Part shown: one piece after another, positions 54,141 to 64,000 of the stretch | How positions within the stretch are numbered: the first letter of the stretch is position 1 | How the letters are laid out: every line of letters starts with the position of its first letter | Origin: Dugong dugon | Taxonomy: Eukaryota; Chordata; Mammalia; Sirenia; Dugongidae | Assembly: GCA_030035585.1 (NCBI GenBank) | Contig: CM057466.1 | Coordinates: forward strand, 56,737,233 to 56,801,232 | Length of the DNA stretch: 64,000 bases | Reading direction: 5' to 3' | Program-made: the position numbers and the translations under genes | Notes under the pieces: generated by a model | Told to the model about the DNA's origin: nothing | Seen by the model: the letters and a program-made list of their open reading frames with translations, nothing else | Databases searched by the model: none

Positions 54141-54990
54141 AACACATACTTTTTGATCACGTTAAATAACATATTTTCCCCTTATTTGTAAATATATACT
54201 CATTGTAGAAGATTTAGAAAACCCAGAAATGTTTAAAGAAGAAAATAAATATTACCTTTAAATCCATAGCGCAAAACAGCCATGGATAATAATTTTTTGA
54301 ACTTACCTTCAGTTCCCCCCACTCCCAATTGAGTATATATGTTAAATTGAGATTGTATTGTATATACATTTATATATTTTTCTATTTACTATTAGGTGGA
54401 AAATACAAGAGTATTTTACTTTTATTAAATAATTTTCAAAAACATACTTTTTATCAATGCATAACATTTCAGTCAAATGTATAACATTCCAGTCAAATGA
54501 ATATTTTGTTCTGTTTTCTTTTATTGTTGGACATTTATATTGTTTCTAATTTTTTCTCTTATAACTATATTATGATAAACATTCTTTTACATAAATTCAG
54601 AACTTAGTACATCCAAAAGGACAAATACAATTGAGTAGTGAAATATAAAGAAGAAAATATTTGCAAATAATTGACAAAGGATCAATGTTAATACGTAAAG
54701 AGTTCTTTTACATCAATATGAAAATCACTATTGTTCACTCAATTCTTGACACTTAGGCAAGGAATTGAAAAATGGACAAAGAAATAAGATAGTACCAGTA
54801 AATACATGAAAGAATGTTCAAAGTCACTGAAAATCAAGAGACACAAGTAAGACAACAATGTGACCTTATTTTTGCTTCTAAAGTTGAAAGGTAAAAAACA
54901 GAAAATATAATGTTGACAATAATCATGCAGGTGAGACAGACATCATGTTCATAAAATTACTAATGGAAAAGTAAATTGATATATCTTCAT
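54141..54990. repeat. AT-rich old L1M-like sequence
   Basis: 54190-54610 has the layout of a common ancient L1-related stretch ('gtagaagatttagaaaaccc', 'ttggacatttatattgtttc', 'ataaacattcttttacataa'). 54640-54960 resembles a sense L1M ORF2 piece ('aattgaaaaatggacaaaga', 'gaatgttcaaagtcactgaa'). Both are highly diverged. Confidence 0.5.
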
Positions 54991-55980
54991 TGTTTTTAGA
55001 GAGACTGTATTTATTTAGTCAATAATTATTGATCCCTACTATATCCAAACATTTTTTTTGTACTTTCAATTAAGGTTTACAGAGAAAATTAGTTTCTCAT
55101 TAAACAATTAATACACATATTGTTTTGTGACATTGTTTGTCAACCCCATGACATGTCAGTACTCTTCCCTTCTCAACCCTGAGTTCCCTTTTACCAGCTT
55201 TCCTGCCCCCTCCTGCCTTCTCGTCCTTGCCCCTGGGTTGGAGTGCCCTTTTAGTCTCATTTTGTTTTATGGGCCTGTCTAATCATTGGCTGAATGATGA
55301 CCCTCAGGAGTGACTTCAGTGACTGAGTTAAAACGGTGTCCAGGGGCTGTACTCTTGAGGTTTCTCCAGTCTCTGTCAGACCAGTAAGTCTGGTCTTTTT
55401 TTGTGAGTTAGAACGTTGCTGTATATTTTTCTCCAGCTCTGTCCCAGACCCACTAGTGTGATCCCTGTTAGAATAGTCCGTGACGGTAGCCAGATACTAT
55501 CTAGTTGTGCTGGACTCAGTCTGGTGGCGGAGGTGGTAGTTCAGGTCCATGAGTCCTTTGGACTAATCTTTCCCGTGTGTCTTTGATTTTCTTCATTCTC
55601 CCTTGCTCCAGACAGGGCTGAACCAGCGGAGTATCTTAGATGGTCGCTCACAAGCTTTTAAGACCCCAGACTCTACTCACCAAAGTATGATGTAGAACAT
55701 TTTCTTTATAAACTATGTTATGCCAATTGAGCTAGATGTCTCCCTAGACCATGGCCTCCAGCCCTCAGCCTGGTAATTCGGTCCCTCAGGGAGTTTGGAT
55801 GTGTCTATGAAGCTTCTATGACCTTGCTTTGGTCAAGTTGTACTGATTTCCCTAGTACTGTGTACTGTCTCACCCTTCACCAAAGTTACCACTTACCTAT
55901 TGTCTAGTTAGTGTTTTCCCTCCCCATCCTTCCCCTCCTTAGTAACCATCAATGATTATTTCTTTCTGTGTATAAACCTT

Positions 55981-58529
55981 TTCATGAGTTTTTATAATAC
56001 AGCATTTGTCCTTTTGTGATTGACTTATTTCAAGCAGCATAATGCCCTCTAGATTCATCCATGTTGTGAGATGTTTCGGAGATTCATCGTTGTTCTTTAT
56101 CTTTGCGTAGTATTCCATTGCATGTATGTACCATAGTTTGTTTATCCATTCTTCTGTTGATGGGCACCTAGGTTGTTTCCATCGTTTTGCTATTGTGAAT
56201 AATGCTGCAATGAACATGGATGTGCATATGTCTACTTGTGTGACAGCTCTTATTTCTCTAGGATATATTCCCAGGAGTGGGCTTGCTGGATCATATGGTA
56301 TTTCTATTTATAGCTTTTTAAGGAAGTGCCATATCATTTTCTAAAATAGTAGTACCGTTTTACATTCCTACCAGCCTTGCTTAAGAGTTCCAAGCTCCCC
56401 GCAGCCTCTCCAGCATTTGTTATATTCTTTCTTTTTTTATTCGTGCTGGTAATATTGGGGTGAGATGTTATCTCATTGTAGTTTTGATTTGCACTTCTCT
56501 AATGGCTGGTGATCATGAGCATTTCCTCATGTGTCTGTTAGTCACCTGAAAGAATTCTTTGGTGAAGTGTCTGTTCATATCCTTTGCCCATTTCTTAATT
56601 GGATTGTTTGCCTTTTTGTTGTGGAGGTGTTGGATTTCCCTATAGACTTTGGAGATTAGAACTTTGTCTGATTTGTCATAGCCAAAATTTTTTTTCCCAG
56701 TCTGTAGGCTTTCTTTTCACTCTTTGGTGAAGTCTTTTGATGAGTGTAAGTGTTTAATTTTTAGAAGATCCCAGTTATCTAGATTATCTTCTAGTGTTTG
56801 TGTATTGTTAGGTATGGTTTGTATCCTATTTATGCCATGTATTAGGGCCTGTAGCATTGACCCTGTTTTTTCTTCTATGATTTTTATAGTTTTTGGTTTT
56901 ATATTTAGGTCTTTGATCCATTTTGAATTAGTTTTTGTGTATGGTGTGAGGTATGGGTCCTGTTCTATTTTTTTACCAATGGACATCCAGTTTTGCCATC
57001 AGCATTTGTTAAAAAGACTGTCCTTTCCCCATTTAATGAACTCTGGGCCTTTGTCTAAAATCAGGTGACCGTAGGTGGATGGATTTACATCTGGGCTCTT
57101 GATTCTCTTCCGTTGGTCAATGTGTCTGTTGTTGTACGAGTACCAGGCTGTTTTGATTACCTTAGCTCTATAGTAGGTTCTGAGGTCGGGTAGAGTGAGT
57201 CCTTCTACTTTACTCTTTTTCTTCAATAATGCTTTACTTATCCAGGGCCTCTTTCCTTTCCATATAAAGTTAACAATTAGTTTTTCCATCTCTTTAAAGA
57301 ATGTCATTGATATTTGGATCAGGATTGTATTGTATTTGCAGACTGCTGGTAGTGGTTAAGAGCTACAGCTGCTAACCAAAAGGTCAGCAGTTCGAATCTA
57401 CCAGGCACTACTTGGAAACCCGATGGGGCAGTTCTACTCTGTCCTTCAGGGTCACTATGAGTCGGAATCGACTCAACAGCAATGGGTTTGGGTAGAATTG
57501 ACATTTTCACAATGTTGAGTCTACCTATCCATGAGCATAGTATGTTTTTCCATTTATGTAGGTCTCTTTTGGTTTCTTGCAGTAGTGTTTTGTAGCTTTC
57601 TTTGGATAGGTCTTTTACATCCCTGGTTAGATTTATTCCTAAGTATTTTATTTTTTTAGGGGCTATTATAAGTGGTACTGTTTCCCTGATTTCCTTTTCT
57701 CTTTATTGGTGTATAGGAATCCAACTGGTTTTTGTACGTTTGTCTTGTATCCTGCTACTCTGCTGAATCTTTCTATTAGTTCCAGTAGTTTTCTTGTGAA
57801 GTCCTTTGGGTTCTCTATGTAAAGTATCATATCATCCACAAGTAGGGACAGTTTTACTTCTTTGTTACCATTTTGGATCCCCTTTATTTCTTTTTCTTGC
57901 CTTATTGCTCTAGCTAGAACTTCCAACACAATGTTAAATAGGAGTGATGATAAAGGGTATCTTTGTCTAGTTCCTGTTCTTAGGGGGAATGTTTCTATTC
58001 TCTCTCCATCAAGAATGATATTGGCTATTGGTTTTGTAGATGCCCTTTATTATGTTGAGAAATTGCCCTTCTATACCTATTTTATTGAGAGTTTTTGTTA
58101 GAAATCAGTGTTGGACTTTATTGAATGCCTTTTCTGCATCAATTGAGATGATCATGTGATTCTTTTCTTCTATTTTATTTATGTGGTGGATTACATTGAT
58201 TGATTTTCTAATGTTGAACCATCCTTGCAAAGCTGGAATGAATCCCACATGGTCATGGTGTTTTTTTTTTTTTTTATATATGATGCTGAATTTTTGCATC
58301 TATATTCATGAGAAATCAAATTGGTCTGTAATTTTCTTTTTTTGTGATGTCTTTACCTGGTTTTAGTATCGGGGTTATGTTAGCTTCATAGAATGAATTC
58401 GGAGTGTCGCTTCCTTTTCTATGTTCTGAAATAATTTGAGTAGTATGGGTGCAAGCTCTTCTCTGAATGTTTACTAGAATTTTCCAGTGAAGCCATCTGG
58501 GCCATGGCTATTTTTGTTGGGAGGTGTTT
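55981..58529 (-). pseudogene. L1 ORF2 remnant (RT and C-terminus)
   Basis: Minus-strand fragments: 58299-58105 ([16 protein letters not shown]), 57929-57666 ([20 protein letters not shown], with the FADD box changed to LVDD), 57307-56999 ([19 protein letters not shown]) and 56986-56717 ([20 protein letters not shown]). The C-terminal part at 56217-55939 lacks the usual ending. The endonuclease region is absent. Frameshifts and the SINE make it non-functional. Confidence 0.9.
57341..57489 (+). mobile_element. AfroSINE in L1 copy 3
   Basis: 'tgctggtagtggttaagagc', 'cagcagttcgaatctaccag', 'gagtcggaatcgactcaaca'. It interrupts 'tgtatttgca' / 'gggtagaattg' of the L1 ORF2 complement. It is near consensus, hence fairly young. 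Confidence 0.95.
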
Positions 58530-58667
58530 GTTTTTTTCTTTTATTATACTTCAGGTGAAGGCTTACAGAACAGATAGTTTCTCATGAAACAGTAGTACAC
58601 ATATTGTTTTATGACGTTGGTTAACAACCCCACAACTTGTCAACCCTCTAACTTCTCAACCTTTTTT
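58530..58667 (-). mobile_element. L1 copy 6, 138-bp 3' end, antisense
   Basis: Poly-T, then 'tgaaggcttacagaacagat', 'aacaaccccacaacttgtca'. It matches only the last 130 bp of the L1 3'UTR. Confidence 0.85.
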
Positions 58668-58767
58668 TTTAGTGAAAATACACATAGCCAAAGATACACC
58701 ATTTCAAAAATTTCTACATGCACACTTCAGTGACATTGACTACGCTCTTCCAATTCTGCTGCTATTC
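58668..58767 (-). repeat. Old L1M fragment, antisense
   Basis: 'gtgaaaatacacatagcc', 'accatttcaaaaatttctac', 'cacttcagtgacattgacta' resemble the L1M antisense piece at 32487. Confidence 0.55.
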
Positions 58768-61700
58768 TCACTTAAAATGAAGGCTTACAGAACAAAATAG
58801 TTTCTCATTTAACAGTTACTACACATGTTGCCCTATGACAATGGTTAACAATCTCCCAACACATCAACAATATCCTTACTCAACCTTGAGTTCCCTACCA
58901 CCAGCTTCCTTGTCCCTTTCTGCCTTCTGGCCCTTGTCACTGGACTACTGTACCTCATTAGTCCCATCTGGTTTTACGTAGCTGTCCACTCCCAGACTGA
59001 AGGGTGAACCTTGGAGATAACTTCACCACTGAGCTAAAAGGGTGTCTGGGGCCATACTCTCTGGGTTTCTGCAGTCTGTTTTAGGCCATAAATCTGGTCT
59101 TTTTTTTGTGAGTTAGAATTGTGTTCTACATCCTTCTCCAGCTCTGTCCAGAACCCTCTGTTGTGATCCTGGACAGAGCAGTCAGTGGTGGTAGCTGGGC
59201 ACCATCTAGCTGTACTGGACTCAGTCCGGTGGAGGCCTTGGTAACTGTGGTCCATTAGTCCTTTGGACTAATCTTCCTTGTATCCTGTTTCTTCATTCTC
59301 CCTTGCTCCCGAAGGGATGAGACCAGTGGAGTATCTCAGATGGCCGCTCACAGGCTTTTAAGACCCCAGACGCTACTCACCAAGGTAGAATGTAGAGCAT
59401 TGTCTTTATAAGCTGTGTCATGCCAATTGAGCCAGATGTTCCCCGAGACCATGGTCCCCAGAGCCCTCCGCCCAGTAATTCAGTCCCTCAGGGAGTTTGG
59501 ATGTGTCTATGGGGCTTCCATGACCTTTCCTTGTACAAGTTGTGCTAGTTTCCCCTGTATTGTGTACTGTCTCACCCTTCACCCAAGATACCACTTATCT
59601 ATTGCCTATTTAGTATTTCCCCCCCACCCCTCCCATCCCTGGTAACCAACAAAGATTGTCACATTTTGTGTGTGAACTTTTTCATGGGTTTTTACAATAG
59701 AGGTCTCATACAATATTTGTCCTTTTGTGATTGACTTATTTCACTCAGCATAATGTCCTCCAGTTTCATCCATGTTATGAGATGCTTCACAGATTCATTG
59801 TTGTTCTTTCTCATTGCATAGTACTCCATTGTGTGTATGTACCATAGTTTGTTTATCCATTCATCTGTTGATGGGCACCTACGTTGTTTCCATCGTTTTG
59901 CTATTGTGAACAATGCTGCCATGAACATAGGTGTGCATATGTCTATTTGAGTGATGACTCTTATTTTTCTAGGATATATTCCTAGGAGTGGGATTGCTAG
60001 ATCGGATGGTATGTCTATTTCTAGCTTTCTGAGGAAGGGCCATATCATTTTCCAAAATGGTGGTATCATTTTGCATTCCCACCAGCAGTGCATAAGAGTT
60101 CCCATCTCCCCGCAGCCCCTCCAACGTTTGTTATTTCCGGAGTTTTTGATTCGTGCCAGTAATGCCAGGGTGAGATGGTATCTCATTGTGGTTTTAATTT
60201 GCATTTCTCTAATGGCTAGTGATCGCGAGCATTTCCTCATGTGTCTGTTGGCCACTTGAATGTCTTCTTTGGTGAAGTGTCTGTTCATTTCCTTTGCCCA
60301 TTGTTTAATAGGATTATTTGTCTTTTTGTTGTAGAGGTGTTGGATTTTCTTGTAGATTATGGAGATTAGACCTTTGTCTGACTTGTAGTGTCCAAAAATT
60401 TTTTCCCAGTCTGTAGGTTCTCTTTTTACTCTTTTGGTGAAGTCTTTTGAAGAGCATAGGTGTTTGATTTTTAGAAGATCCCAGTTATCTAGCTTATCTA
60501 TTGGGGTTTGTGCATTGATGGTTATGGTTTGTATCCTGTTAATGCCGTATTAAGGCCTGTAGTGTTGGTCCTATTTTTTCTTCTATGAACTTTACAGTTT
60601 TAGGCTTTATATTCAGGTCTTTGATCCATTTTGAAGTAGTTTTTGTATACGGTGTGAGGTATGGGTCCTGTTTCATTTTTTTGCAGATGGATATCCAGTT
60701 TTGCCAGCACCATTTATTAAAAAGACTGTCTATTCCCCATTTGATGGACTTTGGGCCCTTGTTGAAGATCAGGTGACCGTAGGTGGATGGATTTACATGT
60801 GGGTTCTCAATTCTGTTCCATTGGTCAATGCATCTGTTGTTGTACCAGTACCAGGCTGTTTTGACTACTCTAGCTGTATAGTAGGTTCTGAAGTCAGGTA
60901 GTGTGAGTCCTCCAACTTTCTTCTTCTTCTTCAGTAATGCTTTACTTATTTGGGGCTTCTTCCCTTTCCATATAAAGTTAATGATTAGTTTTTCCATCTC
61001 TTTGAAGAATGTTGATGGTATTTGAATCGGGATTGTGTTGTATTTGTACATTGCTTTGGGTAGAATTGTCATTTTCACAATGTTGAGTCTGCCTATCCAT
61101 GAGCATGGTATGTTTTTCCATTTACGTAGATCCCTTTGGGTTTCATGCAGTAGTGTTTTGTACTTTTCATTGTATAGGTCTTTTACATCCCTGGTCAGAT
61201 TTATTCCTAAGTATTTTATCTTTTTAGGGGCTATTATAAATGGTATTGTTTTCCTGATTTCCTTTTCATCGTTCTCCTTATTGGTGTATAGGAATCCAAC
61301 AGATTTTTGAATGTTTATCTTGTATCCTGCTACTCTGCTGAATCTTTCTATTAGTTCCAGTAGATTTCTTGTAGAGTCTTTAGGGTTTTCTATGTATAGT
61401 ATCATATCATCTGCAAACAGGGACACTTGAACTTCTTCATTACAATTTGGATGCCCTTTATTTCTTTTTCTTGCCTTATTCTTCTAGCTAAGACTTCCAG
61501 CACAGTGTTAAAGAGGAGTGGTGATTAAGGGCATCCTTGTCTTGTTCCTGTTTTCAAGGGGAATGTTTTCAGCCTCTCTCCATTAAGAATCATGTTGGCC
61601 ATTGGTTTTGCATAGATGTCCTTTGTTATGTTGAGAAATTTGCCTTCTATACCTATTTGATTGAGAGTTTTTATCAGGAATGGGTGTTGGACTTTGTCAA

Positions 61701-64000
61701 ATGCCTTTTCTGCGTCAGTTGAGATGATCATGTGATTCTCTTCTTTCCTTTTATTTATGTGGTGGATTACGTTGATTGATTTTCTAATGTTGAACCATCC
61801 TTACACACCTGGTATGAATCCTACTTGGTCGTGGTGTATTATTTTTTTGATATGATGCTGAATTCTCTTGGCTAGAATTTTGTTCAGAATTTTTGCACCT
61901 ATGTTCATGAGAGATATTGGTCTGTAATTTTCTTTTTTTGTGACATCTTTGCCTGGTTTTGGTATCAGCATTACGCTGGCTTCATAGAATGAATTTGGAA
62001 GTGTTGCTTCCTCTTCTATGCTCTGAAATAGCTTGAATAGTACTGGTACAAGCTCTTCTGTAAATGTTTTGTAGAATTCTCCAGTGACGGCATCTCGGCC
62101 AGGGCTTTTTTTGGTTGGGAGGTTTTTTTTTTATTACCCTTTCAATCTCTTCTCTTGTTATGGGTCTGTTCAGATTTTCAACATCACTTTGTTGTAGTTT
62201 GGGTAGGCTGTGTGTTTCTAGAAATTTATCCATTTCCTCTAGGTTTTCAAATTTGTTGGAGTATAGTTTTTCATAACATTCTGTTATAATCCTTTTTATT
62301 TCTGTTGGGTCTTTTGTAATGTCCCCCATTTCATTTCTTATTTGGGTTATTTGTGTCCTCTCCTGTTTTTCTTTTGTCAGTCTGGCCAGTGGTTTGTCGA
62401 TTTTGTTGATTCTTTCAAAGAACCAACTTTTGGTTTTGTTGATGCTTTCTATTGTTTTTTCTGTTCTCTATTTCATTTATTTCTGCTCTGATCTTTACTA
62501 TTTCATTTCTTCCGGTGGTTGTGGGCTTTTTTTTTGCTGTTCTCTATTTGTTTGAGTTCTGTAGTTAATGTTTTGATTTTTCCCCTTTCTTCTTTTTTGA
62601 TATGTGCATCTATTGCTATAAACTTTCCTCTGAGGACTGCCTTTGCTGTGTCCCAAAGGTTTTGGTGTGAGGTGTTTTCATTCTCATTTGATTCTAGGAA
62701 TTTTTTATTCCATCTCTGATTTCTTCTATTACCCAGTGATGTGTAAGCAGGGTATTATTCAGTTTCCATGTAACTGATTTTTTTTCCTTGCTCTTTCTAT
62801 TGTTAATTTCTACCTTGATGGCATTGTGGTCAGAGAAGATACTTTGAATTATCTCAGTGTTTTGGATCTTGTTGAGGATTGCTCTGTGGCCTAAGATGTG
62901 GTCTATTCTGGAGAACGTTCCCTGTGCATTGGAAAAGAATGTGTACTTTGCAGCGGTTGGGTGGAGTGTTCTATATATGTCTATGAGGTCAAATTGGCTG
63001 ATTGTGCCCTTTAGGTCTTCTGTATCTTTTCTGAGTTTCTTCTTAGTTGTTCTGTCCTTTACTGAGAGTGGTGTGTTGAAGTCTCCTACTATGATTGTGG
63101 AACTGTCAATTTCTCTTTTCAGTGTCGTTAGAGTTTGTTTTATGTATTCTGGAGCCCTGTCATTGGATGCGTAGATGTTTATTATGGTTATGTCTTCATG
63201 ATGGATCGTCCCGTTAATCATTATATAGTGTCCTTCTTTGTCTTTTATGGTAGATTTCGTTTTAAAGTCTATTTTATCTGAGATTAGAATTGCCACTCCT
63301 GCTCTTTTTTGGTAGTTGCTAGCTTGATATATTTTTTTTAACCTTTGACTTTTAATAAATTCACATCTTTGTGTCTAAGGTGTGTCTCCTATAGACAGCA
63401 TATTGATGGATCCTGTTTTCTTATCCATTCTGTCACTCTCTGTCTTTTTATGGGTGCATTGAGTCCACTTACATTCAGTGTAATTATTGATAGATGTGAG
63501 TTTTTTGCTGTCATTTTGTAGTGCTTTTTTTTTTTTGTGGTGCTGAAGTTTTCTTGGTTCTTCTTACTCTTGTGCTGAGTTACTTTTGTTTGTGGATTTT
63601 TTTTTTTCCATTTCTTTTGTTTTTGTAGGTTTTGTTTTTGCTGAGACTTTATGTTTTCCCTCTTTTTTTTAAATGAGTATGTTTGTTAACTTTCTTTGTG
63701 TTTACCATGAATTTTACCCTTATCTTTCTAAGTTTGAAACAGTCTACCATTACTTGGTATCACCTTGCCTTCCTCTCCATTAGAAGTTTCTATACCTACG
63801 CCGTTTATTCCCTCTTTTATTGTTTTGTTGTTGTTGTTATTTACTGATTAACTGCTCTGATTCCCTGTTGTATTTTTTTTGGTTTTGGATAGTCCTTGAG
63901 AGTTCATTTCCTAGACTGGTATCTGGCTGGTATGATCCTGCATCCTAGATTCTGCCTGTGAGCTGAAGTTGTTTGTCCTCAGATTGAAGAACTCCTTTTA
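58768..64000 (-). mobile_element. L1 copy 4, antisense, runs off the window
   Basis: Antisense L1 from its 3'UTR (58768-59690) through ORF2 to the ORF1-ORF2 spacer. The last bases (complement of about 27190-27260 of copy 2) lie just downstream of ORF1. It has no internal SINE and its ORF2 fragments are the longest in the window, so it is probably the youngest L1 here. The 3' poly-A tail is nearly missing. Confidence 0.92.
59692..63500 (-). pseudogene. L1 ORF2, best preserved copy but frameshifted
   Basis: Domains in order on the minus strand: endonuclease piece 63296-62694 (IINIYASNDRAPEYIKQTL, GDFNTPLSVKD, RIDHILGHRAIL, SDHNAI); spacer 62329-61982; RT piece 61731-61525 ([18 protein letters not shown]); RT core 61426-60539, starting at the FADD active site ([16 protein letters not shown]); and C-terminus 60288-59692 with the Cys-rich [17 protein letters not shown] and the family ending QSQKDKYCMRPLL. 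Stops and frameshifts lie at about 62690, 61985, 61525-61430 and 60540-60290. Confidence 0.92.

Larger units (their letters stand above)
55052..58529 (-). mobile_element. L1 copy 3, antisense, 5' incomplete, dead
   Basis: The 3' end with poly-T begins at 55052. The 3'UTR runs to about 55980, and ORF2 remnants run to 58529, where the sequence stops at the position equivalent to 62115 of copy 4 ('gggaggtgtttg'). An AfroSINE lies at 57341-57489. Nothing more of the element is seen before the window ends, so it is either 5' truncated or split. Confidence 0.9.

Overview
This window is repeat-rich nuclear DNA from an afrotherian mammal, most likely an elephant or another proboscidean. It carries about 28 copies of a tRNA-headed SINE whose 3' end ends in variants of 'gagtcggaatcgactcgatggcaac' (AfroSINE type). 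It also carries a Bov-B-like RTE element, which by its sequence is the likely partner of those SINEs, and several long L1 elements. Ancient mammal-wide MIR, L2, MaLR LTR, MER5-like and L1M remnants fill part of the rest. Family names are from sequence memory, not from a database search.

I find no host protein-coding exon, functional non-coding RNA gene or CRISPR array that I can support. Every open frame that resembles a known protein belongs to a dead transposon (L1 ORF1/ORF2, RTE endonuclease/reverse transcriptase, mariner transposase). The window reads as intergenic or deep-intronic sequence.

Layout. 1-4.5 kb: MIR, L2 and SINE copies in unique sequence. 4.5-9.0 kb: a plus-strand L1 whose 5'UTR is joined directly to mid-ORF2, inserted into an AfroSINE. 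9-14.4 kb: SINEs, a probable MaLR LTR-internal-LTR element on the minus strand, a purine tract, and a SINE inside a SINE. 14.4-21 kb: mostly unique, with MIR, L2 and SINE copies. 21-24.3 kb: a near-full-length dead RTE, itself hit by a SINE. 24.35-32.5 kb: a SINE in the RTE tail, then a near-full-length (about 7.9 kb) dead L1. 32.5-43 kb: SINEs, L2, a solo MaLR LTR, RTE fragments and a 181-bp foldback element inside a SINE tail. 43-52.3 kb: the least repetitive part. 52.4-53.9 kb: an LTR-like element with an internal 60-bp tandem repeat, split by an internally deleted mariner. 55-64 kb: two minus-strand L1s meeting at 58.5 kb, the second running off the window.

The elements form a readable insertion history. 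Target-site duplications (TSDs) interlock: RTE, then SINE, then L1 at 21-32 kb; L2, then L1 fragment, then SINE at 41-42 kb; MIR, then RTE at 38.8-39.3 kb; SINE, then foldback element at 39.7 kb. The observations most worth a second look are the foldback element, the tRNA-Gly/RTE chimeric SINEs, the 5'UTR-bearing deleted L1, and the mariner in the repeat-bearing LTR.
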